In this document: positions 50,581 to 62,300 of the stretch, in pieces
Layout of the letters: each line of letters begins with the position of its first letter
How positions within the stretch are numbered: position 1 is the stretch's first letter
Origin: Ovis canadensis
Taxonomy: Eukaryota; Chordata; Mammalia; Artiodactyla; Bovidae
Assembly (NCBI RefSeq): GCF_042477335.2
Contig: NC_091247.1
Coordinates: 7,958,501 to 8,022,500, forward strand
DNA: 64,000 nucleotides
Direction: 5' to 3'
Made by a program: the position numbers and the translations under genes
Notes under the pieces: model-generated
Told to the model about the DNA's origin: nothing
Database searches by the model: none
Seen by the model: the letters and a program-made list of their open reading frames with translations, nothing else

Positions 50581-50774
50581 ATTCAATGTTACTTGTTGAA
50601 TGAATGAACATCAATATCCAGATAACTGCAGTTTTCAAGATATGAGTTTTTTTTTTATATTTCCCAGCTCACTCCTCCTGCCCCCTACTATTGTACCAAG
50701 AATGTTAGCTCATTAAGGCCCCACTTTGAGCTATAAGGACCTTACTTTCCCAGAGGAGCCAGGAACATGCCTAG

Positions 50775-50990
50775 CACACACAAATGTATCGTAAGAATGA
50801 GCTGACATTTGTCTATTTCATTATGGTCATTAGACCAGCTTTTATATCTGTGATCACTTGTGAAGTGGCCACAGCAGGTATCATTTTACCTACTTTATAG
50901 ATGTAGAAACTGAGGCCTGGGGTGTCCAGCCACTGGCCCAGCCTCCCACATCTGTCTATACATGACACAGCCTGCAGAGCATTAGCTCTG
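50775..50990 (-). repeat. MIR-like SINE
   Basis: 'cattttacctactttataga', 'tgtagaaactgaggcctggg': the antisense MIR core. Ends unclear. Confidence 0.5.
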
Positions 50991-51714
50991 TTTGGCCACA
51001 GAATAAAAACAAAACCCGGTTTCCACCACTGTATCATCATCTGATTTCCTCTGCAATATCCTGTCAGACCCTGACTGATCCCCCTGCTTTGAGCACTTAA
51101 GCAGGAGGCATGGGACTCATCTGGAGGTGGGCTGGATAAGCAGAGGGACTGATATTAGTCACTCCAAGAAGTTCCCCTCTGGGTGAAACTTGGCTCACCA
51201 TCCAGTAAGGGCGGTGGAGGTTGACTAAGAGAGGCAAGTATCAGGTGGGCGGTCAGGTGTGATGGTTGGGGTGATGGGCTATCCCGGGGCCTTCTAGCCT
51301 CCTCAGGGGTCTGCAAAGCAGTCCATGATCAAGTTGACCCCTGTTGCCCAGCTCTCTTCTTGCTGACCCCAACCCTATCAGTACTTCCTGATCCCCTAGC
51401 AAATCAGAAGCCAGAAGAGCTCTAAGATGGTGAAACAGGCTGCCGAGTTCCTCCCAGGTAAACCAGCTGGGCAGGTCTGCTGGTGCCAGGGTGAAGGGTG
51501 GAGCTGCAGGTCAGCTCCAGCCCAGGAGCAGAGCTAACTAATGTTGGGCCTATGAGGGCCTATGAGAAGCCTCTGGGGAAAAGCCAGATACAATCTCACC
51601 TGGTTTTGATCCAGGGCTGGCTCTTAGGGTCCAGTGGCTCTCTAGATGAGTTGGAAGATGGCCAGTTTGGAGGTAGAATTTGATTGCTGGTGGTTAGAAG
51701 CAACTTGTCAACTA

Positions 51715-51868
51715 CCCAGGAACACTAACTGGGGAGCTTGTTAAAAAAAAAAAATACAGCCCTGCTCCAGGCCTGCCAAAGTTCAATCCTCGAGGAGGGG
51801 TTAGAGACCCAAATCTTTTTCTTTAAAATCCCTCTCCGGTAATTGTGACACTCAGAGGTTTGGAAATT
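51715..51868. mobile_element. hAT-Charlie non-autonomous element (MER20/MER58-like)
   Basis: 'ggggagcttgttaaaaaaaa', 'tacagccctgctccaggcct', 'gaggttagagacccaaatct'-like order. Diverged. Confidence 0.4.
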
Positions 51869-52860
51869 ATTGTTGTTATTCAGTTGCTAAGTTGTGTCCC
51901 ACTACTCGCGACCCCATGGACTGCAGCATGACAGGCCTCGCTGTCCCTCACCATCTCCCAGAGTTAGCCTAAGTTCACGTCCACTGAATGGGTGATGCTA
52001 TCCAACCATCTCATCCTGTGTTGCCCTCTTCTTCTGCCTTCAATCTTTCCCAGCATCAAGGTCTTTTCCAATGAGTTGGCAGTTTACATCAGGTGGCCAA
52101 ACTACTGGAGCTTCAGCTTTAGTATCAGTCCTTCCAATGAGCATTCAGGGTTGATTTCCTTTAGGATTGACTGGTTTGGGGCTTCCCTGGTGGCTTAGCA
52201 GTAAAGAATCTGCCTGCCAATGCAGGAGACAGGAGTTCAATCCCTGAGACAGAAAGATCTCACATGCCACAGAGCAACTCAGCCTGTGTGCCGCAACTGT
52301 TTAGCCTGTGCCCTAGAGCCCAAGAAGTGCAACTATTGAGCTCGTGTGCTGCAACTGCTGAAGCCTGCGTGCTCTAGAACCTGTGCTCTGCAAAAAGAGA
52401 GGCAACTGCAATAAGAAGCCTGTGCACCGCAACGAGAGTAGCCCCCGCTCACCGCAAGCAAAGAAGAGCTGGCGATGACCCAGCACGGCCAAAAATAAGA
52501 AATAAATAATTAAAAAAAAAAAAAGATTGACTGGTTGGATCTCCTTGTAGTCCAAGGGACTCTTAAGAGTCTTCTCCAGCACCAGAGATCGAAAGCATTG
52601 ATTCTTCGGCGCTCAGCTTTCTTTATGGTTCAGCTCTCACATCCATACAGGACCACTGGAAAAACCATAGCTTTGACTAGACGGCCCTTTGTTGGCAAAG
52701 TGATGTCTTTGCTTTTTAACACCCGGTCTAGGTTTGTCATAGCTTTCCTGCCAAGAAACAGTCGTCTTCTAATTTCATGACTGTGGTCACCATCCACAGC
52801 GCAGTGATTTTAGAGCCCAAGAAGAGGAAATCTGCCACTGCTTCCACCTCTTCCCCTTCC
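51869..52860 (-). mobile_element. BovB LINE 3' end, split by a SINE
   Basis: Antisense BovB in two parts, 51869-52164 and 52537-52860, continuous across the SINE (the left part stops in 'gattgactggtt' and the right resumes there). Confidence 0.92.
52177..52524 (+). repeat. Long tRNA-derived SINE (CHR-1/Bov-tA long form) nested in BovB
   Basis: tRNA-like head 'gcttccctggtggcttagca', B box 'gagttcaatccc', the 'gccgcaactg' body, and an A-rich tail. Flanked by GATTGACTGGTT at 52165-52176 and 52525-52536. Confidence 0.93.
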
Positions 52861-52989
52861 CTGGGAAAGGAGCAAAACCTCCTAGTCAGAGGAATCAGGA
52901 CAGAGGGGCCAACGCCCAACTCAAGGCTGAGTGAGGCTGTTCATTTTTGGTCACTGGCCTGGCCTCTAGGTCAGATCTTTGGTCAGCTA

Positions 52990-53217
52990 CGTGCATGCGT
53001 GCTGAGTTGCTTCAGTTGTGTCTGACTTTTTGCGGCCCTATGGACTGTAGCCCACCAGGCTCCTCTGTCCATGGGATTCTCCAGGCAAGAAGAATGGAGT
53101 GGGTTGCCATGCCCTCCTCCTGGGGAATCTTCCTGACCCAGGGATTGAACTCATGTCTTTTAAGTCTCCTGCATTGGCAGGGAGGTTCTTTTCCACTAGC
53201 GCCACCTGGGAAGCACT
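52990..53217 (-). repeat. Bov-A2/Bov-tA SINE
   Basis: 'gctgagttgcttcagttgtg', 'gattctccaggcaagaagaa', antisense head 'ccactagcgccacctgggaa'. Confidence 0.9.
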
Positions 53218-53227
53218 TGGGCAGGTA

Positions 53228-53497
53228 TAACCTTTTTTTAAAAAAAATATTTATTTATTTATGGCTATGCTGGGTCTCTGTCGCTTTGCACGGTCTTTAG
53301 TTGTGGCGCGAGGGCTTCTCATGGCCGTGGCTTCTTTTGCTGCGGAGCACAGGCCCTAGGCACGCAGGCTTCAGTACTTGTGACTTGTGGGCCCTAGAGC
53401 TCAGGCTTAGTAGTTGTGGCTCAGGGATTAGACCCGTGTGTCCTGCTTCGGCAGGTAGATTCTTATTCACTGCGCCACTGGGGAAATCCCAGGTACA
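53228..53497 (-). repeat. Long tRNA-derived SINE (CHR-1 type)
   Basis: T/A-rich tail at left, 'ctttagttgtggcgcgaggg', 'gcacgcaggcttcagtactt', antisense head 'cactgcgccactggggaaat'. Confidence 0.88.
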
Positions 53498-53509
53498 ACT
53501 TTTAAGAAG

Positions 53510-53815
53510 CGCAGCAGAGATCTGTGGCTAAGACCTTGGGCTTAAAGGCTCAGAGTTCTGGATTCAAGTTCTGACTCCTTCTATTAATGTGTGACCTTTA
53601 GTGAGTCTCAGCTGGGAGGCAGGACAGCCCACCATCGGCTAGGCTTTGGAGCCAGACAGTTTGGTTGCTTCTTGGGTCTGTGACCTTGAGCAAGTTGCTC
53701 CACCCCTCGGAGCCTCAGTTTGGAAATGGGGACACTCGCCTCCTGACAGTCTGGTTGGGAGGTGCTGGAGATGAAGTTCTTATCTCCCAGATGATCCAAA
53801 GGGTTTCAGAAATGT
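53510..53815 (+). repeat. MIR SINE(s)
   Basis: 'gtggctaagaccttgggctt' and 'gtgaccttgagcaagttgct', 'cggagcctcagtttggaaat'. Probably two overlapping MIR remnants. Confidence 0.5.
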
Positions 53816-54746
53816 TAGGTTGTTACTACTGTCAACCCTGCTCTGGGGAAACCTTCAGCTTCTGACTGGTTTGGGTGCTGGTTGTCACCTTTCCCCTGAT
53901 TTGCTACCCACGTGCCTGACGGTAACCGGCGCTTTCATCACACTGGCTCCAAGCATCAAGCCTGGGCCCCACAGGCTCCATTCTCCCGTAGAAGAGGGCC
54001 CCAGTCTGGCCTTCCTCCCCTGCCCAGAGTGTCCTACTGTTTGGTGACACTGCATTGGTGAGGTCAGGCGGCCCGGAAATGACCCCTTTCAGCCCTCAGG
54101 GATGACAATACAGATTGCCCTTTGTTAGTGTTTTGAACTCCAGTGGACATGTCAAATGACAAATGTTTCGGGGTAAGGTTTACACTGGAGGTGATCAAAC
54201 AACATTTCCACGCTCACAGTGTCAGTTGTCCTTGGCAGCCTGCTTCCTAGCACCATCTGGGCACATCCTGAGCAATGGCACCCGTCACTGTCCGCATTCC
54301 ACCACCAGTTGGCTCCCTACTGCCTGGGATGGCGGTTGGGATCACTTCAGACTCGGGGCGGGGGCGTTCTGCCACAGAGAACCCCCTCTTCTCTGTGGGG
54401 CACTCTGAGGATCTATGGCCAGTGGCTTGGTAGGACCAGACCTTCCCAGCCAGGGCCCTTCTAGAGGCAGCTTCCCTGGCAGTTAGGCATATCTCTGAGT
54501 AGACACTGCCCCCTTGAGGCGTCTTCCCACCATGACACTTGGGAGTGCTGACCTCACACAAAGGGACCTGGGTTATACTTTCCAAGCATCCTCCAAGGGT
54601 GCCTTTAAAATTGGCCCCAAATGCAAAAGTCTCTGGAGCACTGGCAGCGTAGTCCTTCTCAACTGGAGAACTTGGGACCTACCTTAGTGCCTTATATCGC
54701 CTTCCGGAAGAATACAACTCAGGGCAATCATCAGAAATCAGGCACA
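53816..54746. other. Intergenic stretch, no gene recognised
   Basis: GC-moderate, without a supported exon or repeat. Confidence 0.4.
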
Positions 54747-55020
54747 TAGGACTTCCCTGATGGTCCAGTGGCTGAGAATCCTCCTGCTAAGGCAGGGGAC
54801 ACGGGTTCGATCCTTCATCTGGGAAGATCCCACAAGCCCTGGGGAAACTAAGCCCGTGTTCCACAACTACTGAGCCCGTGTGCCTAGAGCCCGTGCTCTG
54901 CAACAAGAGAAGCCGCCGCGATGGGAAGCGCAGCCACTGCACCTGGAGAAAGCCCATGGGCGGCAACGAAGACCCAGTGCAGCCAAAGACAAACAAAATA
55001 CAGTCTTAAAAAAAAAGAAG
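54747..55020 (+). repeat. Long tRNA-derived SINE (CHR-1 type)
   Basis: 'ggacttccctgatggtccag', 'acgggttcgatccttcatct', 'ccacaactactgagcccgtg', ending in an A-rich tail. Confidence 0.92.
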
Positions 55021-55072
55021 AAGAAAACAAACGCATAATTGTTAGAGATCTATAATTTGCAAAGAGACAGGG

Positions 55073-55200
55073 CGAATTCCCTGGTGGTCCAGTGGTTAGG
55101 GCTTTGCGTGCTCACTGCCCTGGGGCCCAGGGTTCATCCCTGGCTGGGAAACTAGGATCCCACAAGCTAGTTGACGAAGACATGAACAAAAGAAAACACG
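55073..55200 (+). repeat. CHR-type SINE
   Basis: 'gaattccctggtggtccagt', 'ccagggttcatccctggctg', 'actaggatcccacaagctag'. Confidence 0.88.
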
Positions 55201-55497
55201 ACAAAATGTGAAGAGGCAGGGGTTTTAGTGGACTAGGGAGAAGTGTCCTTACTCTCTAGTAATTTTTGAAATTGAAGATAAGGTTAGAGTCAAGCAATAT
55301 GACTAGTATAAAGGAAAGAGGTTAAGATATCTTGTTATAAGATTTGAAATTACCAAAATGAGGCAAGAGAAATAAAAGGATCAATTAACTACAGAAAGGT
55401 CAACATGAGCTAGATTGGGAATTAAGCAAGTAAGAAGTGGTGGAGGTGTGGAGACATGGTCCTGTAACTGCTGTGTTGATGACGGTGTAACAGCTTT

Positions 55498-55630
55498 GGA
55501 TGCTGTATGTGGCACTTGGGATCTTTAGCTGAGGCAAGTGAACTCTTAGTTCTCCAAGCAGGGATCAAACCCGGGTCCCCTGCATTGGGAACATGTAGTC
55601 TTAGCCACTGGACCAGCAGGGAAGTCCCTG
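55498..55630 (-). repeat. CHR-type SINE
   Basis: 'ccaagcagggatcaaacccg', antisense head 'ccactggaccagcagggaag'. Confidence 0.88.
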
Positions 55631-55900
55631 TCAGTGCTTCTTCCTTCCTGCTGGCAGATAAGCGCTGTGTGGCAGAGACCCAGGTCCTTTTTGTTTAGAC
55701 AGAGGCAGGATAAGCCAATTGTCTGCAGTCTGCAACAGGACCAGAGTGTGGGCCTGGGTCATGCCGGCTCCTGAGCAGGACAAGGTGCTGTCCAGCATTA
55801 AAGGGGAGCTGGACTCACGTTCCCAGGCTCTGGGTCCTAGGCAGTTGCTCATTAAATCCCTGAAGCACTCTTTGGAGGTAGTACTTGTGGCTCCAACAGC

Positions 55901-56020
55901 AGCTTCTGCTGCTGCTAAGTCACTTCAGTCGTGTCCGACTCTGTGTGACCCCATAGACGGCAGCCCACCAGGCTTCCCCGTCCCTGGGATTCTCCAGGCA
56001 AGAACACTGGAGTGGGCTAG
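55901..56020 (-). repeat. Bov-tA2-type SINE fragment
   Basis: 'gcttctgctgctgctaagtc', 'acttcagtcgtgtccgactc', 'ggattctccaggcaagaaca'. The tRNA head is absent. Confidence 0.88.
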
Positions 56021-56284
56021 TCCCCATCACATATCCGGGTGCTCAGCTTCATTTCCCAGGTGCCTTCAGTCAGTTTAGACCACATAGCTAGCTCTAGAAC
56101 ATTTATCTGTGAGCAGAAGTGATGTTTGCCCATTTGGGAGTGAGTCGGTTCAGAGCTGACGTGTCTTCTCCATCTCTTTTACCCCCACTGTGGATTCCAG
56201 CAGTGAAGCTCTGAAATGTAGGAGGGCTACTAGATACTCGTCAGATTTTGTGAGACAAAGGAACCTTGATCACATTCAGCCAAG

Positions 56285-56478
56285 GAGTCTGGTGGCTCAG
56301 ATAGTAAAGAATCTGCCTGCAATGCAGGAGACGCAGGTTCAATCCCTGGGTCAGGAAGATCCCCTGGAGAAGGGAATGGCTATCCACTCCAGTATTCTTG
56401 CCTGCAGAATCTCATTGACAGAGGAGCCTGGCAGGCTAGCCCATGGGGTCACAGAGTCGGACATGACTGAGTGACAAA
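56285..56478 (+). repeat. Bov-tA SINE
   Basis: 'gtctggtggctcagatagta', B box 'caggttcaatccc', Bov-A module, tail 'cggacatgactgagtgac'. Confidence 0.92.
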
Positions 56479-56549
56479 GAGGTCTGACTGTTAAGGCAGC
56501 TAAGGCAAATTGCCCTGATGCGTACATACGGTACTATTGTCATTTCTAT

Positions 56550-56640
56550 TTATGGAGGCCAAGCTAGCTGCCCGTGGTCACACAGCTTGTTAAGTGGGCA
56601 GAGCTGGAATTCAAACCCAGACCTGACTTGCATGGCTGGT
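56550..56640 (-). repeat. MIR fragment
   Basis: 'gtggtcacacagcttgttaa', 'gtgggcagagctggaattca': the antisense MIR core. Confidence 0.6.
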
Positions 56641-57034
56641 TTTTACTGATAGAGACTATACTTAACCTCATGACAGCCTGTCCCTAAGCACTGCTATCAC
56701 ATCTGGAATCTTATGAGAATGTTCAGCATGGACCAGGCAGAGGGGCAGTGGAAATAGCCAGGATAACTAATTAATAGTGAAATCCTGTTATTCTTGTTTG
56801 CACTGAGCAGTCACAACACTCAGGTTGCACTTCTGCCAGTTGATGGCTGTTCATGGTGAGCATTGTGCAATGAAGAAATGACCACAGCTCACCCACGATT
56901 GGCAGAGGGTTTCAACTGGGGACTAGAACCCTAGTTCTGTGGATTAGGGAGGAATTCCTGCCAATGTTGCTATTTCACTCTCAACTCTTACCTGCTCATT
57001 TCCCAGCTCACAAAGGCAGAGTTACACACTAGAA

Positions 57035-57228
57035 ACTTCAGAGTTAAGACTTGGGCTCAAATCCCTGTGTGGCCACTTACTGGGTGTCTAACTTTAGGCA
57101 AGTCACTGTGCCTTTCTGAGTCTCAATTTCCTCATCTGTGAAATGGGGATAGTAATACTAATTCTTCATAGGATGGATTGAAGCATTGGAGGTAATGGAC
57201 TTAGCACAGTCCCTGGCATGTGGAAGCC
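57035..57228 (+). repeat. MIR SINE
   Basis: Well kept: 'ggctcaaatccctgtgtggc', 'cacttactgggtgtctaact', 'tcaatttcctcatctgtgaa', 'ctggcatgtgg'. Confidence 0.8.
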
Positions 57229-57325
57229 TGTTATCACATGGGGCAGGCTCTCTTTTTCCAGGTTAGGATCAGGGGGCTATCAGAAGAGAGGGAATCAGCA
57301 TATAGATTTGAACCAAAATCACTCG

Positions 57326-57331
57326 TTTATT
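57326..57331 (-). promoter_or_regulatory. SWI5: Polyadenylation signal of SWI5
   Basis: AATAAA on the minus strand about 215 bases beyond the SWI5 stop, in an A/T-rich context. It marks the likely 3' end. Confidence 0.7.
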
Positions 57332-57546
57332 TATAAACAGGATACATACACATACACAGGTATCATTGGAATGTTTCGGGAACCTTGGAGCTGGGCTCCC
57401 TCCTGACTTGGCTTGGGCTCTCTAGAAAAAGGGCTTCTGATGTTTTCTTGCTGGAAAGCCTGTGGGTTCACTGGTTGGGCTTTCACTGCTTCTTCTCATG
57501 TCCGCAACTGCCTGTCCCAGTGGGCCGTGGGCAAAGGGCTGTGAGC

Positions 57547-60500
57547 TCAGTCATTCATGTCTAGGCCAAATTCTGGATACAACTCCTTGGTGGTGACACC
57601 TCGGATCACAGCTGGAAGGAAGGAAGGATGTCCAGTGAGCGAAGTGGGAGGGAGAATGGCCAAAGCCCTGGCCCACCCAGGACCTCCTCCTGCACTTTTT
57701 TCCTGCTCCCCTTGTTGGCCACATAATCTTCCTGCCATTCCTTCCAGGCTCCTCCACTATGGGCCCTGTCCACTCATTCCAAACTGGACTCACTGAACCC
57801 TCACCCACTTGGCAGAGGAAGCAAAGTTCCCCAAGAATCCTTTCTCCACACAGAACGACAAGAGTCACCAGCTGCAAATGTAAATCCACACTGACATTGT
57901 GTCTGACTAGCTGCGAGCCCCGGCCCATGTACATGTCTGACCACTATAAGATTTTTTTTTTTTTAATGTGGACCAGGTGCCACTAGTGGTAAAGAACCCA
58001 CTTGCCAATGCAGGAGATGTAAGAGATACGGGTTCGATCTCTGGGTTGGGAAGATCCCCTGGAAGAGGGCATGGCAACCCACTCCAGTATTCTTGCCTAG
58101 AGAATCCTATGGACAGAGGAACCCGGAGGGCTTACAGTCACAAAGAGTCTGACGTGACTGAAGCAACTTAGCATAGCACACAGCACATTTTAAAAGTCTT
58201 TATTGAATCTGTTACAATATCGCTCCTGTTTTATGACCTGGAGGCATGTGGGATCTTAACTCCTCAGCCAGGGATCGAACCTGCACACCCTGCATGGGAA
58301 GGTGAAGTCCTAACCGCTGGACCGCCAGGGAAGCCTCTGCCCTTGCCATTTGGTGATGCCATTCCTCCAGCTTCCTCAAAGACTTGTCTCTCCTCCCACG
58401 GACAGGGGTCTGTCTCCTGAGAGGCCTTCCCTGACCACCTTCTCTCACCTAGTCTTCCCAGCAGCATCTGGGCCGCATCCTTGATGTCATTATACTCGTG
58501 GAGCTGGGAGATGTGGTCCTCCAGTTCATCTACACTGTAGCCTCTGGGGTGGGAAATGGGGAGAGAGAGAGAGAGAATCGTTAAGAAAGCTGATAAGGCT
58601 CCCAGCTTCAGAGGTAATAAGGCCCTTACTCACTAAGGGCCTACTGGGTGCTCAGCACTGGGAACACAGCAATGCCAAGACAGACCCTGCCCTCGTCTCA
58701 CTCCTGTGCCCACTGTCTCACTCCTGGCAAATTCTCCCTGTATCCTTAGGGAGGGGTCTCCAGGCACATTGGTACTATGTAACTCTGGTCAGAGTTGAGG
58801 GATTCACAGATGGGCACATGAGTGGTTAGTCAAATCTGCTCAAGTGTGACACGGGTATTCAAAGGTTCCTTGATCTGTGCCCTTGGCTGGAGCAAGAAAC
58901 GTGGGAAAACCCAGGAGGTATGGAAGAGCCAGTGTCCCCTTGGCACTGAAAACCCACTTTCAGAGGGAGGGCAGAGCCCACGTGTGGACAGAAGCAGAGG
59001 CAGAGACTATGGGTTCCAGACAGAGAGTGGGAGACCTATAGCTTTTCAGCTCCCAGTTCCCCTGGTCCTCCCGAGCCTGACCACACCTTACCTGAGACAG
59101 CTGCTGAGGCTGCTGGATGCCAACGGCACAGTCCTGTTTTTATGCTAAGCTAGGTTTCAGTTACCATTGCTGTTGTTCAGTCGCTAAGTCCTATCGGACT
59201 CTTTGAGACCCCATGGACTGCAGCACGCCAGGCTTCCCTGTCCTTCACCATCTCCCTGAGTTTGCTCAGACTTATGTCCATATTGAGTCAGTGATACTAT
59301 CTAATCTCATCCTCTGCCACCCACTTCCCATCAGGAAGCTTGCACAAGCCTCTTATCCTCATCCATGAGTTACTGGGCACTAGTTAAAAGTTTTCTAGAG
59401 CTTCCCTGGTGGTCCAGTGATTAGGACTCAGTGCTTTCACTGCTATGGCCTGGGTTTAATCCCTGGTTGGGGAACTAAGATCCCACAAGCCACATGGTAT
59501 GACCCCTGTCACCCACCCCCATACACACAAAAAAAGTTATTCTAAGCACACTGAGGAACCCAACGAGACTTACTCTGATAATAGCTGGGAGATCTCCTTG
59601 TCCAACATGTCCTTCTTCTCCTTGAGTTTCTGAATGTCAAGCTGTAGAGAATCCTCGCTGGCCCTGTCAGCCTGGCCAGGTTTGAGAGATGGCCGCTGAG
59701 TGGCACAAAAAGTCAGAAGCCAGACTGACCAATTATCTACAATTCAGAACCTCCACGTTGTCCCCCCAAAAGCCACTCCCTGCTTCAGGGTGGTAACAGA
59801 CAACCCCTACCCAGAATAAGACTACATTTCCCAGCTTCCCTTGGAATTAGATGTGGTCCTATAACTAAGTTCTGGCAAGTGGAACTTAATCAGAAATAGT
59901 AGATTCTATGTCTGGGAACTGTCCTTCTGGGGAGAGGGTACACCTTTCTGTGGCCCTCTTCCTCCTGCCAGTGGAGGGATGATGGGAGTTGGACCGTGTC
60001 TTGGATGATAGAGGCAGGGGTCCCCGATGACTGTTTCAGCCACCATTATTCAGGGTTTCCTTTCACTTTCAGCCAAACCCAACTTTAACTAAAGGGCTCA
60101 TCCTGGTTCCCAATCTGACCCTAGCGAATCCACTTCAGGTCTACCTCTTGGATTCTCCTCTCCAGTCTATGATAATAACCTCACTGGAGGATTTTCTTGG
60201 TGGGCCAGTGGCTAGGACTCCATGCTCCCAACACAGGGAACCCAGGTTTGATCCCTGGTCATGGAATTAGAACCCACATGCTGCAACTAAGACCTGGTAC
60301 AGCCAAATAAATAAATATTAAAAAAAAAATCTAATTGGGTAACAAAATGCTTCCTTGGGGCTACAGTTCACCTTTGTCCTTTCTGCATCTAAAATCTGTG
60401 AAGGCAGGGCCTGATATGCTGCTAATCTTCAGGAAATGTTGGTTGGAGCCACACTGGGGTTTTTAACCAGTCAACAAATCATGAGTAAGTACTAGCTGCC

Positions 60501-61841
60501 AGGCACTGCCAAAGGCTGCAGGGGTTTAGCAATGGATAAGACATCAAGCCCAGCCCCCTGCCTTCATGGAACATAGAGCCTAGTCCCACACATACAACAC
60601 CCAACAATGATGCTCTTCCTCCAGATATTTCCATGGAAAGCTGGGCTCACCAGTCACACTTCATCAGAAAGTGTGACTCCCCTTACCACCCCATCTAACC
60701 GCCTCACACACTACCCCTTGTCCTGATGTTTTCTAACATCTATCACCACCTGACACATTGTACATTTCATTAATAATATTATTTTCACTGATGGCCTTAT
60801 ACCCCTGGAGGGTGAACACCATGAGGGCAGGGACTCTGTTTTTTTCACAGCTGATGGCCCTGTGTCTACAATAGGACCTAGCACATAAGTAAGTCGCTTC
60901 AGTAGTGTCAGACTCTGTGACCCCATGGACTGTGGCCCGCCAGGCTCCTCTGTCCATGGAATTCTCCAGGCAAGAATACTGGAGTGGAAGAAAAAAAAAA
61001 AAAAAGGAATACTGGAGCGGGTGGCCATTCCCTTCTCCAAGGGATCTTCCCAACCCAGAAATCGAACCTGGGTCTCCAGCGTTGCAAGTGGATTCCTTAC
61101 CATCTAAGCCACCAGGGAAGCCCCGACCTGGCACATAGAAAGCACTATTTCGAATGAATTCACCAAGTGAATGAATGAAGGAAAAACAACCAATTCACTA
61201 CCTAGCAGTCTGGAAACTGTTTTGAAGTTGAAGTACAGTGCGCTAAGGGGGCACCTAACAGAGCAAGTGGCCCGAGCCTGAAGTGGAGCTGAGACTCCTC
61301 TGAGGAAGCTCAACTTTAAAGGCTGAGGAGGCATCAGTTTGGCAAAAAGCTGGAAAAAAGTATTCCACACAAGGGACAGCATATGCAAGTGCTGTAGGGC
61401 AGGAGAGAGCACCTGTGTTTGAGGGAATGAGAGTGGTTTCCACGTGGGTGGAATGGGTGAGGGAAGGAGGGTGGTGTGAAAAGAACAAAACCAGCCAACC
61501 ACTTGTGGCGATGTCACGGAGGAGGAGAGACAGAGCCCCTTTGTAGGGTCTCGGGTAACCCTGACAAAGGACAGGAACGCTGTTTCTTCTCTGAAGCCTG
61601 GCGGGCAGGAGGAAAAGATGATGGGGAAGGACTGAGAAATGACCTGGAGTTTCTCTGTGGAATCAGGTCAGCTGGGGGGAAGACCCCGAGGAGGGCTGGG
61701 GGGTGGGTCAGCCGCTGTTAGGGAAGGAGGGAAGGGCTGGGAGCAGCATGCAGGGGGGAGGGCAGGGAGGGGGCACAGGCATACATACTCACAGAGGATC
61801 GGAAGGCCCCGCCGCAACTTTTGGAAAGTCCTGGTTGAATC
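57547..61841 (-). CDS. SWI5: DNA repair protein SWI5 homologue (C-terminal exons; start unresolved)
   Basis: SWI5 pairs with SFR1 (MEI5) in the nucleus and stimulates RAD51 strand exchange in homologous recombination. Exons in phase are 61793-61841, 59574-59695, 58449-58543 and 57547-57611 (TGA 57549-57547). The product runs from RPSLKPGQADRASEDSLQLD through LKEKKDMLDKEISQLLS and EGYSVDELEDHISQLHEYND to the conserved end GVTTKELYPEFGLDMND. The middle is a heptad-rich coiled coil, as expected for the SFR1-binding region. All borders are GT-AG, with phase carried correctly (TCA GA|A GGC). The small 49-base exon is less certain than the other three. No ATG in the right frame is visible upstream, so the N-terminus is left open. 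It is head to head with GOLGA2. Confidence 0.88.
57968..58182 (+). repeat. Bov-tA SINE
   Basis: 'ggtgccactagtggtaaaga', B box 'cgggttcgatctct', Bov-A module, tail 'ctgacgtgactgaagcaact'. In SWI5's last intron. Confidence 0.9.
58185..58338 (-). repeat. CHR-type SINE
   Basis: 'cctcagccagggatcgaacc', antisense head 'cgctggaccgccagggaagc'. It lies about 110 bases from the SWI5 penultimate exon. Confidence 0.88.
59168..59325 (-). mobile_element. BovB LINE tail fragment
   Basis: 'ctgttgttcagtcgctaagt' to 'ctaatctcatcctctgccac'. Antisense and strongly truncated. Confidence 0.85.
59396..59535 (+). repeat. CHR-type SINE
   Basis: 'agcttccctggtggtccagt', 'gggtttaatccctggttggg'. It ends about 40 bases before the SWI5 exon at 59574. 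Confidence 0.88.
60188..60335 (+). repeat. CHR-type SINE
   Basis: 'gattttcttggtgggccagt', 'caggtttgatccctggtcat', tail 'aataaataaatatta'. Confidence 0.88.
60465..60600. repeat. L2-type ancient LINE fragment
   Basis: 'taagtactagctgccaggca', 'gcaatggataagacatcaag', 'cttcatggaacatagagcct'. Weak but in the expected order. Confidence 0.45.
60720..61185 (+). repeat. L2 3' end split by a SINE
   Basis: The left part 60720-60885 ('aacaccatgagggcagggac', 'acctagcacata') and right part 61124-61185 ('acctggcacatagaaagcac', 'aatgaatgaagg') together make an L2 3' end. Confidence 0.65.
60886..61123 (-). repeat. Bov-A2 SINE with internal A-run duplication
   Basis: Antisense SINE. The phrase 'aatactggag' occurs twice around an A15 run (60990-61004). 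Flanks ACCTAGCACATA and ACCTGGCACATA look like a target-site duplication. Confidence 0.85.
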
Positions 61842-62174
61842 CTGCAGAGGAAGCCGAGGGAAGAAGTCTGATTGGACCTAGAGGCCGCCTGGGGAGGAAA
61901 GGGGTACTGTGGGGGTGTGGAGAGGAGGAACAGCTGTGAACCCGGACTGGATCCGGTTGGGAAGGGGACAGAGAATGGTTCTGGGATCAGGGTAGGGATT
62001 CTCGAAAAAGGGGAGTTTCTGACAGGGAGGAGTGTTGGAGTGGATGGCGGGGCGGGGGGTGCGTCTATGGAGGTGATCTCTGAGGAGAGAAAGTCTCAGG
62101 CAGAGCTACAGGGGTGTCACGAAAAGGGACTGGGAAGAGATGTGCTTTCCCCCTGCTATCAGCTCCTTGCCCAC

Positions 62175-62300
62175 CTCCTCAGCCCTGGCGTCCGGGGCCC
62201 CCGACTCGGGGGGCGCTGCAGAGAAGGAGGGTCCAGAGCGAGGACGGAAACGAGTCTCCTCAGGTCCGCCAGGTACTTGGAATCCTGTGACGGAGACTAG
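62175..62300 (-). other. SWI5: Candidate first exon of SWI5
   Basis: GC-rich sequence ending at a donor GAG|GTGGGC (62175|62174). Phase-compatible reading to the 61793-61841 exon gives ...RGPRTPGLRR, but this frame has a TAG upstream and no ATG. The exon itself is plausible. Its coding part is not established. Confidence 0.4.

Noticed and set aside
59790-60010. Block beginning 'actacatttcccagcttccc' that resembles a mammalian interspersed repeat
   Set aside because: The phrase is familiar but I cannot name a family or fix borders, so it is not listed as a feature. It partly resembles a ZNF143 core (actacatttcccag), but intronic position and lack of CpG context argue against a promoter.
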